Below, one piece after another: positions 1 to 7,947 of a stretch of 13,080 nucleotides of DNA. Each line of letters begins with the position of its first letter. The first letter of the stretch is position 1. The notes below the pieces were generated by a model. That model had not been told where the DNA came from. It ran no database searches and saw nothing but the letters and a program-made list of their open reading frames with translations. Origin of the DNA: an uncultured Bacteroidales bacterium. Its GTDB lineage: Bacteria; Bacteroidota; Bacteroidia; Bacteroidales; Marinilabiliaceae. Location of the stretch: contig CAKUYZ010000047.1 of assembly GCA_934717675.1 (NCBI GenBank), positions 1-13,080 of the forward strand. Reading direction: 5' to 3'. Position numbers and translations under genes: made by a program.

Positions 1-11
1 CAAGTGAATGG

Positions 12-827
12 TCAATACTGCTCCTCGGCGCTCGGGAACTTCCCGCCCTTGACGTCGGCGGAATAGCGACGGACGGCATCGGCGATCTCGTCATGCAGAT
101 TGAGGTAGCGACGGACAAATTTGGGCTTGAACATGGTGCTCATGCCCAACATATCCTGCCCAACGAGAACCTGGCCGTCCACGCCATCGCCCGCGCCAAT
201 GCCTATCACCGGCACGCTGAGCGACTGCGCCACGCTCGTGGCGAGCTTTGTCGGGATTTTCTCCAGCACAATGGCAAAGCATCCGGCTGCCTGGAGCGCA
301 AGGGCGTCAGACGCCAGTTTATTGGCCTCGGCCTCGTCTTTGGCGCGCAGGCCGTAGCCTCCGAACTTATTGATGCTCTGAGGGGTGAGACCCAAATGGC
401 CAATGACGGGCACACCAGCGGCGACGATGGCCCTGACGGTGGCCTCAATCTCCACCCCGCCCTCAATCTTGACAGCGTCGGCAAGCGTCTCCTTCATTAT
501 CCGCACGGCGGAATTGACCCCTTGCTCCACGCCGGCCTGATAAGAGCCGAACGGCATATCGACGACCACAAGGGCCCTCTTGGCCGCCCTCTTGACAGCC
601 GCGCCGTGATATATCATCTGGTCAATGGTTATGGGGAGCGTGGTTGGCCAGCCTGCCACAACATTGGAGGCGGAGTCTCCCACAAGTATGGAGTCAACGC
701 CAGCTTCGTCCAAGATGGAGGCCATGGTGTAGTCGTAGGCCGTGAGCATCGTAATCTTCTCACCCTCGCGCTTCATACGCGCGAAGGTAGACGTCGTGAC
801 CTTAGCGTCTGCTTTATTTTCCGACAT
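12..827 (-). CDS. panB: 3-methyl-2-oxobutanoate hydroxymethyltransferase (PanB)
   Basis: PanB transfers a hydroxymethyl group from 5,10-methylenetetrahydrofolate to 2-oxoisovalerate, giving ketopantoate, the first committed step of pantothenate and coenzyme A synthesis in the cytoplasm. The 271-residue product spans the whole family length (E. coli PanB has 264 residues). Family motifs run in order: the AYDYTMA strand near residue 30, the metal-ligand motif VGDS (Asp51), VVDMPFGSY (Asp90), the substrate lysine and acid in KIEGG (Lys120, Glu122), GHLGLTPQ near 143-150, the catalytic glutamate in LEKIP (Glu189) and GIGAG near 209. The frame can be extended five codons upstream to 842, but the ATG at 825-827 opens the conserved-looking N-terminus and sits at a sensible distance from a promoter at 855-862, so I use it. 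The gene is divergent from the DUF4293 gene. No other pantothenate gene is visible, and what lies beyond the left edge is unknown. Confidence 0.97.
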   Translation of the reverse strand: MSENKADAKVTTSTFARMKREGEKITMLTAYDYTMASILDEAGVDSILVGDSASNVVAGWPTTLPITIDQMIYHGAAVKRAAKRALVVVDMPFGSYQAGVEQGVNSAVRIMKETLADAVKIEGGVEIEATVRAIVAAGVPVIGHLGLTPQSINKFGGYGLRAKDEAEANKLASDALALQAAGCFAIVLEKIPTKLATSVAQSLSVPVIGIGAGDGVDGQVLVGQDMLGMSTMFKPKFVRRYLNLHDEIADAVRRYSADVKGGKFPSAEEQY

Positions 828-854
828 TGTATTATAAACCAATTAAGCAAGGGG

Positions 855-862
855 CAAAGTTA
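855..862 (-). promoter_or_regulatory. Candidate -7 promoter element for panB
   Basis: Read on the minus strand this is TAACTTTG, an exact match to the Bacteroidota -7 consensus TAnnTTTG. Transcription would start near 848, leaving a leader of about 20 bases before the panB ATG. I see no clear -33 TTTG element at the usual distance. Confidence 0.5.
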
Positions 863-911
863 ATGAAAAATAGCTTGATGATGAGAATTTAGCGGCAATT
901 TAGCTGGGGGG

Positions 912-950
912 CGGGACTACGGCCGTCCCGTTGCCGCGAAGCGGGCGGCC
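912..950. other. Overlapping GC-rich inverted repeats in the panB/DUF4293 intergenic region
   Basis: Two alternative hairpins share bases. One pairs 912-917 (CGGGAC) with 925-930 (GTCCCG). The other pairs 921-930 (GGCCGTCCCG, one bulged T) with 942-950 (CGGGCGGCC) and is followed on the plus strand by TGTTAAAAATT. The region lies upstream of both candidate divergent promoters, so it may not be transcribed. It could be a fossil terminator, a protein-binding site or a dispersed repeat. The rest of the 828-1069 gap holds only the two promoter elements listed. Confidence 0.4.
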
Positions 951-997
951 TGTTAAAAATTACGCGTCAAGCGACCACGGGAAAGGGCCGTTTTGAG

Positions 998-1005
998 TAT
1001 ATTTG
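998..1005 (+). promoter_or_regulatory. Candidate -7 promoter element for the DUF4293 gene
   Basis: TATATTTG matches TAnnTTTG exactly. A start near 1012 would give a leader of about 58 bases to the ATG at 1070. The TTTTG run at 991-995 is too close to serve as the -33 element, and none is seen at the proper spacing. Confidence 0.4.
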
Positions 1006-1069
1006 TGGTGTCGCGCCGCACTCCGTGCTGCGTGATGGGAAAGGGACACGAAACACAATAACACAAAGC

Positions 1070-1534
1070 ATGATACAGAGAATACAGAGTATCTTCATTT
1101 TGGTGGCCATCTTGCTGATGTGCAGCCTTATAGCATGGCCTATCGACTCCTTTGCCAGCGCGAAAGGAATCATGGAGTTGCGATGGAACGGTTTTTGGGA
1201 CGTCACCCCTGGCTGTCAAGACCCTTTGGTCCGCAGCCTCACGCCGCTTGCCATTGTGCTGCTCGTGGCCGTGATACTCAACACGGTGGGGCTCTTTATG
1301 TTCAAGCACCGCCCTCTTCAGATGCGCATGGTCGGCATAGCGGCAGGCATAGAGGTCTGCGTGACGGCTCTTCTCGTATATCTCTGCGTGACGGCCACGG
1401 ACGCCATGGAGTCGGAATTCCACTTCTGCCTCGGCTGGCTGACCCCGCTGCTCGCCGCAGTGCTTGACTATCTGGCCTACCGCCGCATCTCTGACGACGA
1501 GGCCCTCGTGAAGAGCCTAGACAGGCTACGCTAA
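1070..1534 (+). CDS. DUF4293 family small integral membrane protein
   Basis: The product has 154 residues and four predicted membrane helices at about 6-24, 54-76, 85-108 and 117-136. The opening MIQRIQSIF and the charged tail ISDDEALVKSLDRLR are the hallmarks by which I recognise DUF4293, a Bacteroidota inner-membrane family of unknown function. The frame is open upstream to an ATG at 1025, but the segment before MIQRIQ is polar and atypical, so I place the start at 1070, which follows an A-rich stretch as usual in this phylum. The gene stands alone, divergent from panB and convergent with the MaoC gene. No catalytic motif is visible and I assign no activity. Confidence 0.85.
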   Translation: MIQRIQSIFILVAILLMCSLIAWPIDSFASAKGIMELRWNGFWDVTPGCQDPLVRSLTPLAIVLLVAVILNTVGLFMFKHRPLQMRMVGIAAGIEVCVTALLVYLCVTATDAMESEFHFCLGWLTPLLAAVLDYLAYRRISDDEALVKSLDRLR

Positions 1535-1558
1535 GGGCGAGACCCTGGCAAAAACAGC

Positions 1559-1596
1559 GCGCGGGCGCGGCGAGTATGACTTCGCCGCGCCCGCGC
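1559..1596. terminator. Rho-independent terminator between convergent genes
   Basis: A perfect 15-bp G+C stem pairs 1559-1573 with 1582-1596 around an 8-base loop. On the minus strand it is followed by a T5 run (complement of 1550-1554), making a good terminator for the MaoC gene. On the plus strand the downstream sequence TTCATATT is a weaker tract, so termination of the DUF4293 gene is plausible but less efficient. It fills the 84-base gap between two converging stop codons. Confidence 0.8.
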
Positions 1597-1618
1597 TTCA
1601 TATTCCTAACCAGGAAGG

Positions 1619-2089
1619 CTAGATGTTGTTGAAATGATAGAGGAACACAATATCTCCCGTGTAGGCGGGTTTCCTCTGACCCTCAATCTCCAATTTTACG
1701 CTCATGGTGGCCTTGGTGGTGCCGCGGAGGTTAAGCACCTCACGCACAACGACGTGCAGGCGAACTCGGCTACCCACGACCACGGGCTGCTGATAACGGA
1801 AATTCTCGATGCCGTAGTTGATCTGATCCTTGATGTTGCGCACATCCACAATCTGCTCCCAGAGGTGCGGCAGGATGGAGAGCGTGAGGTAGCCATGCGC
1901 AATGGTGTTGCCAAAGGCAGACTCACGCTTAGCCCTCTCGACATCGACATGGATCCACTGGTGGTCTAGCGTCGCGTCGGCAAAAAGATTGATCTGCTCC
2001 TGTGTGAACTGATGCCACTCGGAGACGCCCAGCTCCTTGCCCACGAGGGCCTCAAGCTCGGCATGGCTATTGATGACTAATGCACTCAT
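1619..2089 (-). CDS. MaoC-like dehydratase (R-specific enoyl-CoA hydratase-type)
   Basis: The 156-residue protein is a single hot-dog domain of the MaoC/NodN type. Such enzymes add water to a trans-2-enoyl-CoA, or remove it from an (R)-3-hydroxyacyl-CoA. The hydratase signature lies at about residues 35-50: LFADATLDHQWIHVD, with the expected catalytic Asp42 and His47. A GNTIAHGYLTLS segment at about 59-71 forms the conserved hydratase helix and strand. Length and motifs are complete. It lies alone between two intergenic regions with its own promoter and terminator, so neighbours do not reveal the pathway. Substrate chain length and specificity cannot be read from the sequence; a role in fatty-acyl or hydroxyacyl-CoA metabolism is the general expectation. 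Confidence 0.9.
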   Translation of the reverse strand: MSALVINSHAELEALVGKELGVSEWHQFTQEQINLFADATLDHQWIHVDVERAKRESAFGNTIAHGYLTLSILPHLWEQIVDVRNIKDQINYGIENFRYQQPVVVGSRVRLHVVVREVLNLRGTTKATMSVKLEIEGQRKPAYTGDIVFLYHFNNI

Positions 2090-2118
2090 CTTGTCGTGAA
2101 AAATATATTAACGGAGGG

Positions 2119-2126
2119 CAAATATA
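2119..2126 (-). promoter_or_regulatory. Candidate -7 promoter element for the MaoC gene
   Basis: Read on the minus strand the site is TATATTTG, an exact TAnnTTTG match. It predicts transcription from about 2112 and a leader of about 23 bases. No -33 element is evident. Confidence 0.5.
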
Positions 2127-2214
2127 AAACTTTTCCGCGAGGCGGCGATACGCGGCGCGGCGGCTCTTACATATTTATAATAAGCACGCAGGCGCATAAG
2201 TCGGAATAAAACTT

Positions 2215-2222
2215 TAACTTTG
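2215..2222 (+). promoter_or_regulatory. Candidate -7 promoter element for the gene at 2249
   Basis: TAACTTTG matches TAnnTTTG. Predicted initiation near 2229 is only 11-20 bases ahead of the two candidate ATGs. With the minus-strand site at 2119-2126 it makes this a divergent promoter region. Confidence 0.45.
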
Positions 2223-2248
2223 CCACACCTTACGCAGAAATGCCAGGC

Positions 2249-2803
2249 ATGTTGAAAAAGAGATACTTCGTCATGGCCGCAGTCGCGGTCGTGGTAGTGG
2301 CGGCAGGTGTCATAAGCCTGATGGGCAAAGACTTGGCACTGGCCGGCACGTATCGCACGTATCTGAGTGAGACGTATGACGAAGAGGACGGCATGACCTG
2401 CGCCGTCAGGATTAGCTCAAGAGAGCATTTGGGGCTAGGCGGCGTGGAAGTGGGGATGGGCGTTGGCCTGACGTTCCACTTCGGCGGGCCGCTGGAGTTT
2501 GAAGACGTGGGGCTGAGCTATAAGGTCACGCTCGGCGGCGACTGGGGCGTGACGGGCGACGAACTGACGATGACCCCAGACACGGCATCGTTCAATTGCA
2601 TATTTTCGGGTTCCACCGCCCGCAACAACGTAGAAGAGGCCATGGTGAGGCAGCTGCGCAAATTTGTGGCCGTCTCAATTGTGCCCAAAATCCGCAGACG
2701 AGTGATTGAGGCGAACAGCCACGAGATGCGGATATGGCAAGTGACGCATGGCGGAGTGGTGGGCGAAGTGAACGGCCGCACGGTTGTGCTGCTAAAGGAG
2801 TGA
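2249..2803 (+). CDS. Hypothetical signal-anchored or exported protein
   Basis: I do not recognise this protein. It has 184 residues from the ATG at 2249; the in-frame ATG at 2240 would add three. The N-terminus is two lysines and an arginine followed by a long hydrophobic run rich in Ala and Val (about residues 6-27), then LALAG, which could be a signal peptidase I site. It lacks a lipobox cysteine. The rest should face the periplasm. It starts with a TYRTYL strand, is Gly-rich at about 55-85 with alternating hydrophobic residues suggestive of beta-sheet, and has a basic amphipathic helix near 140-160 (RQLRKF to KIRRRV). A lipocalin-like or similar small beta fold is possible but unproven. 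It precedes the activase gene by 97 bases and could be co-transcribed, since I see no terminator between them. Confidence 0.7.
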   Translation: MLKKRYFVMAAVAVVVVAAGVISLMGKDLALAGTYRTYLSETYDEEDGMTCAVRISSREHLGLGGVEVGMGVGLTFHFGGPLEFEDVGLSYKVTLGGDWGVTGDELTMTPDTASFNCIFSGSTARNNVEEAMVRQLRKFVAVSIVPKIRRRVIEANSHEMRIWQVTHGGVVGEVNGRTVVLLKE

Positions 2804-2900
2804 GACACAAACCAGGCCCGCCAACCCAAACACTGACAACACATCTTTAATCCCCGCCGCGGCCCAAAGGCCATGAGACAAGGGGAACCACATAAGGAAA

Positions 2901-5900
2901 ATGAAGACAGCAAACAATTCGGACAACACCAGACATTACAGCATCGGCATAGACGCAGGCTCCACCACCATCAAATTTGTGGTGATAGACCAAGAGACGG
3001 GCGAGGTGGCCTTCAACTCGTACAAACGCCACTTTGCGGACATCCGCACGTGCCTAGAGAACCAGCTGGACGAGATGGAGAAAGCCGTGGGCCCCGACGC
3101 CACATACAGCGTGTGCGTGACGGGTTCGGCGGGCATAGGATTGTCAGAACGCTCCGGGCTGCCATTCGTGCAAGAGGTCTTGGCGGCCAGCGCGGCTATG
3201 AAAGAGACAGGCCGCACCGACTTCACGCTCATAGACCTGGGAGGCGAAGACGCCAAAATGGTCTTCTTCCACAAAGACAAAAGCCCAGACATCCGCATGA
3301 ACGGCTCCTGCGCCGGCGGCACGGGCGCCTTCATTGACCAGATGGCCACGCTCCTGGACATTGAGCCCAAGAAGATGAGCGACGAGGCCGCCACCTTTAC
3401 GCGCATATACCCCATAGCGTCGCGCTGCGGCGTCTTCGCCAAGACCGACATACAGAACCTCGTGAGCCGCAGGCTGCCAACGGCAGACATAGCGGCCTCC
3501 ATTTTCAACGCCGTGGCCATGCAGACCATGACCACGTTGGCCCACGGCGCGGACATCATCACGCCCGTGCTTTGCACCGGCGGGCCGCTCACGTTCCTGC
3601 CCTCGCTGCGCCAAGCTTTCGTGAGGGTGATGAAGCTGAAACCCGAAGACCTGATACTACTGCCCGGCGCAGAGACCACGACGGCGCGCGGCGCGGCCCT
3701 CTCGGCCGACAAGGGCATGGCCATCAGCCTAGGTGAGATTCGTGACAGGCTCAAGCGCGAGGCCACGAAGGGCAGCGAGCAATACCTGTCACCCCTCTTC
3801 AAAGATGACAATGAGTATGAGGAGTGGAAGAAGAACCTCAAGGTCAAGCCTTTGCAATATGCCGAGATTGAGGATGGCGCGTCGGCCGACGTGTTCTTGG
3901 GCATAGACTCGGGCTCCACGACGACAAAATTCGTGGTCACGGACGGGCAAGGGCGCATCGTGTTCAAAAGCTACTCCAACAACGACGGCAACCCGCTGAA
4001 GAAGGTGGAAGAGGCCCTGCGGTCGTTCCTGAGCATGGCGGCAGACCGCCACGCCAAGGTGACGTTCAGAGGCTCGGCCGTGACGGGCTATGGCGAGGAC
4101 CTGGTGAAGGCGGCCCTCAACTTGGACTACGGCATTGTGGAGACCATGGCGCACTTCAAGGCCGCCCACTACGTCAATCCCGCCGTGTCGTTCATCCTAG
4201 ACATTGGCGGACAAGACATCAAATCCATATTCATCCGCAACGGCGCGGTGGCCAACATTGAGCTCAACGAGAGCTGCTCCTCGGGCTGCGGCTCATTCTT
4301 GCAAGGCTTTGCCGGCATGATGAACATCAAGCTGCCGGACTTTGCGGAGATGGCGTGCCGGGCGCGCAGGCCGTGCGACCTAGGCACGCGCTGCACCGTC
4401 TTTATGAACTCGAAGGTGAAGGAGGCGTTGCGCCAAAACACCGACCCGGGAGACATTGCCGCCGGCTTGGCGATATCGGTGGTCAAGAACTGCCTCTTCA
4501 AAGTGCTGAAGATGCAGAACCTCAACAGGCTCGGCGACACCATTGTGGCCCAAGGCGGAACGTTCAAGAACAAGGCCGTGCTGCGCGCCTTGGAGATTCT
4601 GTCTGGCAAGGAGGTGTGGACGACAGACGCCCCGGAACTGATGGGCGCCTACGGCTCAGCACTATACGCCATAGCCCAAAAGAGCGTGGAAAAGACGGCG
4701 TCGTCATTCAACCCCGATGAGACGTTGGCCACTCTTGCCGACATCAAGACCGACACGGTGCTTTGCTCCGGCTGCACAAACAACTGCCAAGTGGTCCGCT
4801 TCAAGTTCCCCAACGGAAACATAAGTTTCGCCGGCAACAAGTGTGAGCGGATCTTCCACTCAAAGAGCAAGAGCCTCACCCCCGGCCGCAACCAGGTGGA
4901 CGAGAAGTACCACTACACCTTCGCCACCGCCAACACGGCCGACGTGGACCCGGCCGACCCGCGCGTCATAGGCATCCCCAGGGTGCTCAACATGTTTGAG
5001 AACTTCCCTTTTTGGAACACCCTCTTCACCGAATGCGGGCTGCGCCCCGTGCTGTCTGACGAGAGCACGACAAAACTGTTCCGCGGCGGCATTTTCTCCA
5101 TCATGAGTGACAACATATGCTTCCCGGCCAAGCTGACCAACGGGCATATAATGAACTTGATAGACAAGAAGGTGAGCCGCATCTTCTATCCCCTCGTCAT
5201 AAAGGAGACCAAAGAGCACGAGCACGACTCAAACTGCTTCAACTGCCCCGTGGTGAGCGGATACCCCGATGTGATACGCTCCGCCGTGGACCCGGAGCGC
5301 CGCTACGGCATACACTTCGACACGCCCGTCGTCTCTTTCGTGGACGAGAAAGCCATCTATGACAGTTGCCACGACTATCTGGCCACCTTGGGCATCAAGC
5401 GCGCCACCATTAAGCACGCCGTTCGCAAGGCCATAGGCAAGAAGATGGAGGTGAAACGCCACCTTATGGAGACGGAGCGCGCGCTGCTGGACAAAGACAT
5501 TGCCGAGGGTCGCATGATATTCGTCATGACGGGCCGCCCCTACCATATAGACCCGCTCATAAACCAGCGCGTGGCACAAATCGTCACGGACCTTGGCGTG
5601 GACATCATATCTGACGACGTGTTCCGTGACGACCATGGCGAGTGCCTGGAGATGAACTACATCTCGCAATGGACATATCCTAACCGCGTCATTCACGCGG
5701 CGCATGGCGTGGCGGCGTTGCCGGCCAACGTGCAGCTCATACAGGTCAACTCGTTCGGCTGCGGGCCAGACTCGTTCCTTATGGACGAGTGCTCCAACAT
5801 CTTGAACGCCGCGGGCAAGAACCACACCGTGATTCGCGTTGACGAGATAAGCAGCCCCGGCTCCGTGCGACTGCGCCTGCGATCTCTGGTGGAGAGCCTG

Positions 5901-7211
5901 AAGCAGAGCGGAGCGCTGGGCCATAAGGTGGAAGCCAAGCCATACAAAGCCATCCACAACGCCTTCACGGAGAAAGAGAAAACGGAGAGAACCATTGTGG
6001 TGCCGTGGTTCTCCGACTCCTTGTCTCCCTTGTTCCCCAACTTCTTCAAGCGACTGGGGTTCAACCTCCAGAACCTGCCCAAACCCGATGAGGAGTCCAT
6101 CACCACCGGATTGAAATATGGGCACAACGAGGTGTGCTACCCCGCCACGCTCGTTGTGGGCGACATTGTGAAGTTCATGCTGAAGCACCGTGACGAGAGG
6201 GACAAATATGTGGTAGGCATCACGCAGACAGGCGGACAATGCCGCGCCACGAACTACCTTGCGCTCATCAAAAACGCACTGACGACGGCGGGCCTCTCTG
6301 ACGTGCCGCTACTCTCGCTCAACACGGGCGCGGCCTATGGCAACGAGCAGCCGGCCTTCAAGGCCGACATCCGCCTGGCACTGACGCTCGCCATAAAGAT
6401 TGTGCAATATTCCGAGGCCTTGGCGGCCATGCAACGCGCCATGGCAGTCCGCGAGAAAGTAAAGGGGACTGCCAAAGCCTTGATGGACAAATATATCGCA
6501 CTCGGAGACGAACTGGTGGCCACGAAGCGCGAGAAGGGCCTCTTCGGCCTGCTAGACAAGGCTGTGGACGAGTTCAACGCCATAGAGACCACGGGCGTGG
6601 AGCCCAGAGCCATAGGCCTCATTGGCGAGATATATATAAAGTATAACAACTTCGGGCAGCTGCACATTGGCGAGTGGCTGCAAGAGCAGGGCATAGAGGT
6701 GGTGGTGCCATCGCTCATGAGCTTCCTGCTCCAAGCCTTTGTCAACAACAAGGTCAACGACCGTCATGACATAGAAAAGAGCTCATGGCAAGCCAAAGTC
6801 GTGACCAAATTCCTGAAAACCTACGTTGAGAGCCGAGACAAGAAGTGGGACAAAGTGAAGCGCCGCTTCAAGTATTACCGCCCCGAGGGCAGCATCTTCG
6901 ACATGGCCAAAGACGCGTCGGAGGTCCTCAACCTTGTCAATCAGTTTGGCGAGGGGTGGCTCATTGCCGGCGAAGTGATGGAGCTGAGCCGCGCGGGGAT
7001 TGACAAAGTGGTGTGCCTGCAACCCTTTGGCTGCATTGCCAACCACATTGTGGCACGCGGAATTGAGAACAGGCTTCGCAAGGTTTGCCCGAAGACGGGC
7101 CTCCTGTTCCTTGACATAGACTCTTCCGTGGCGCGCGTCAACCTAGAGAACAGGCTTCACTTCCTCATTGACCAGATGGGCAAAGGGGAGCAGGCCGAGA
7201 ATGTGGGCTAA
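2901..7211 (+). CDS. Acyl-CoA dehydratase activase-related fusion protein (BadF/BcrA-type ATPase pair plus D-component-like region)
   Basis: This 1436-residue protein joins parts that are separate in classical 2-hydroxyacyl-CoA dehydratases. Two ASKHA ATPase modules of the BadF/BadG/BcrA/BcrD type come first. Phosphate-binding loops GIDAGSTT (16-23) and GIDSGSTT (334-341) are matched by [4Fe-4S]-type cysteines: Cys137 (NGSCAGGTG) and Cys176 (SRCGVF) in module one, Cys459/Cys463 (ESCSSGCG) and Cys492/Cys498 in module two. A CxxCx3C cluster with a distant fourth Cys follows (622, 625, 629, 648). After that come a DUF2229-like segment and dehydratase D-component-like sequence (NSFGCGPDSF, GQCRATNY, LQPFGCIANHI). 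Activators hydrolyse ATP to inject one electron into the dehydratase iron-sulfur cluster. Fusion suggests the protein energises its own reductase or dehydratase part; the substrate is unknown. AAGGA at 2894-2898 precedes the ATG. The stop overlaps the next start (TAATG). Oxygen sensitivity and an anaerobic host are expected. Confidence 0.9.
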   Translation: MKTANNSDNTRHYSIGIDAGSTTIKFVVIDQETGEVAFNSYKRHFADIRTCLENQLDEMEKAVGPDATYSVCVTGSAGIGLSERSGLPFVQEVLAASAAMKETGRTDFTLIDLGGEDAKMVFFHKDKSPDIRMNGSCAGGTGAFIDQMATLLDIEPKKMSDEAATFTRIYPIASRCGVFAKTDIQNLVSRRLPTADIAASIFNAVAMQTMTTLAHGADIITPVLCTGGPLTFLPSLRQAFVRVMKLKPEDLILLPGAETTTARGAALSADKGMAISLGEIRDRLKREATKGSEQYLSPLFKDDNEYEEWKKNLKVKPLQYAEIEDGASADVFLGIDSGSTTTKFVVTDGQGRIVFKSYSNNDGNPLKKVEEALRSFLSMAADRHAKVTFRGSAVTGYGEDLVKAALNLDYGIVETMAHFKAAHYVNPAVSFILDIGGQDIKSIFIRNGAVANIELNESCSSGCGSFLQGFAGMMNIKLPDFAEMACRARRPCDLGTRCTVFMNSKVKEALRQNTDPGDIAAGLAISVVKNCLFKVLKMQNLNRLGDTIVAQGGTFKNKAVLRALEILSGKEVWTTDAPELMGAYGSALYAIAQKSVEKTASSFNPDETLATLADIKTDTVLCSGCTNNCQVVRFKFPNGNISFAGNKCERIFHSKSKSLTPGRNQVDEKYHYTFATANTADVDPADPRVIGIPRVLNMFENFPFWNTLFTECGLRPVLSDESTTKLFRGGIFSIMSDNICFPAKLTNGHIMNLIDKKVSRIFYPLVIKETKEHEHDSNCFNCPVVSGYPDVIRSAVDPERRYGIHFDTPVVSFVDEKAIYDSCHDYLATLGIKRATIKHAVRKAIGKKMEVKRHLMETERALLDKDIAEGRMIFVMTGRPYHIDPLINQRVAQIVTDLGVDIISDDVFRDDHGECLEMNYISQWTYPNRVIHAAHGVAALPANVQLIQVNSFGCGPDSFLMDECSNILNAAGKNHTVIRVDEISSPGSVRLRLRSLVESLKQSGALGHKVEAKPYKAIHNAFTEKEKTERTIVVPWFSDSLSPLFPNFFKRLGFNLQNLPKPDEESITTGLKYGHNEVCYPATLVVGDIVKFMLKHRDERDKYVVGITQTGGQCRATNYLALIKNALTTAGLSDVPLLSLNTGAAYGNEQPAFKADIRLALTLAIKIVQYSEALAAMQRAMAVREKVKGTAKALMDKYIALGDELVATKREKGLFGLLDKAVDEFNAIETTGVEPRAIGLIGEIYIKYNNFGQLHIGEWLQEQGIEVVVPSLMSFLLQAFVNNKVNDRHDIEKSSWQAKVVTKFLKTYVESRDKKWDKVKRRFKYYRPEGSIFDMAKDASEVLNLVNQFGEGWLIAGEVMELSRAGIDKVVCLQPFGCIANHIVARGIENRLRKVCPKTGLLFLDIDSSVARVNLENRLHFLIDQMGKGEQAENVG

Positions 7212-7861
7212 TGGGCAGCGTGACAATTAAACAATTCACCTTCAACCCCATAGGCGAACACACCTACGTGGTGAGTGACGGCACGAACGAATGCGTGATT
7301 GTGGATCCCGGGTGCATTGACGCCGCTGAGCGCAAGACGCTGTGGGACTATATTGACCTCAACGAGCTAAAGCCTCAGGGCATATGGCTGACACACTTGC
7401 ACTTTGACCACGTGTGGGGCGCGAAAGCCACAATGGAGAGGTATGGCGCGGGCGTTTGGGCTTCGGCCGCGGACGAGGCATGGATACTTGGCAACGCCAG
7501 GGCTTGCGCGCGGTGGAACCTGCCCGCGCCAGACACTTTTGCCATATCCCACCCCACCCAAGACGGCGAGACGCTAACCTTTGGCGACACCAAAGCCACC
7601 GTGATGGCCACACCAGGCCACTCGGCGGGCAGCCAATCATTCTACATTGCCGAGGCCCGCACATGCCTGACGGGGGACACCCTCTTCCGCCAAAGCGTGG
7701 GAAGGACGGATTTCCCTGGCGGCGACAGCGCGGCCATAATGGAATCTGTGAGAAGCAAACTGCTGAGGCTGCCCGCCGAGACGCGCGTGCTGCCAGGGCA
7801 TGGGCCAGAGACCACGGTGGCCAACGAGAGACTTTATAACCCATATCTTTGCGCCGACTGA
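7211..7861 (+). CDS. MBL-fold metallo-hydrolase, glyoxalase II-like
   Basis: The 216-residue protein is a complete metallo-beta-lactamase fold hydrolase. The binuclear metal ligands are all present: HLHFDH supplies His62, His64, Asp66 and His67, followed by His137 (GHSAGS), Asp156 (TGDTLF) and His197 (PGHGPE). The GRTDFPGGD stretch and the short C-terminus resemble the small YcbL-type glyoxalase II-like proteins rather than full-length GloB, which carries an extra helical substrate domain. It probably hydrolyses a thioester or related bond, but the substrate cannot be deduced. The ATG shares its A with the TAA of the activase gene, so translation is likely coupled and a role connected with that protein, for example on an acyl-CoA or thioester product, is a reasonable but unproven inference. 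Confidence 0.92.
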   Translation: MGSVTIKQFTFNPIGEHTYVVSDGTNECVIVDPGCIDAAERKTLWDYIDLNELKPQGIWLTHLHFDHVWGAKATMERYGAGVWASAADEAWILGNARACARWNLPAPDTFAISHPTQDGETLTFGDTKATVMATPGHSAGSQSFYIAEARTCLTGDTLFRQSVGRTDFPGGDSAAIMESVRSKLLRLPAETRVLPGHGPETTVANERLYNPYLCAD

Positions 7862-7901
7862 CAACGTTAAAAAAGCAACAAAAGCCGCCGTTCGAGGCCA
7901 C

Positions 7902-7947
7902 AAATAATAATGGAAATTTTTCCGCATATCGCCCGACATTATTATTT
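7902..7947. repeat. Perfect 11-bp inverted repeat over the mdh promoter
   Basis: AAATAATAATG at 7902-7912 is the exact reverse complement of CATTATTATTT at 7937-7947, with a 24-base spacer. The right arm overlaps the -7 element of mdh and the left arm lies upstream of where the -33 element would be. It may be an operator bound by a dimeric regulator. A weak AT hairpin at the end of the preceding operon is the alternative. Confidence 0.6.

Noticed and set aside
93..863. A 256-codon plus-strand open frame opposite panB.
   Set aside because: It is the complement of a well-conserved panB, with a His/Arg/Gly-rich composition and no domain. It also covers the panB promoter.
2240..2248. A three-codon longer start for the hypothetical protein (ATG at 2240).
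   Set aside because: It cannot be excluded, but the ATG at 2249 directly precedes the Lys-rich signal start and leaves more leader after the predicted transcription start.
2873..3337. A 154-codon frame beginning at an ATG just ahead of the activase gene.
   Set aside because: It is out of frame with the activase gene and Arg/His/Gly-rich throughout. It is an overlapping reading of conserved ATPase sequence.
5229..6239. A 336-codon minus-strand open frame inside the activase fusion gene.
   Set aside because: It is antisense to conserved D-component sequence, Val/His-rich, with no family resemblance and no promoter-like element.
2901..7211. A possible frameshifted or chimeric assembly, because one gene contains two similar ATPase modules.
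   Set aside because: The reading frame is uninterrupted, the modules are diverged (different cysteine patterns), and fused proteins of this size and order are a known family in anaerobes.
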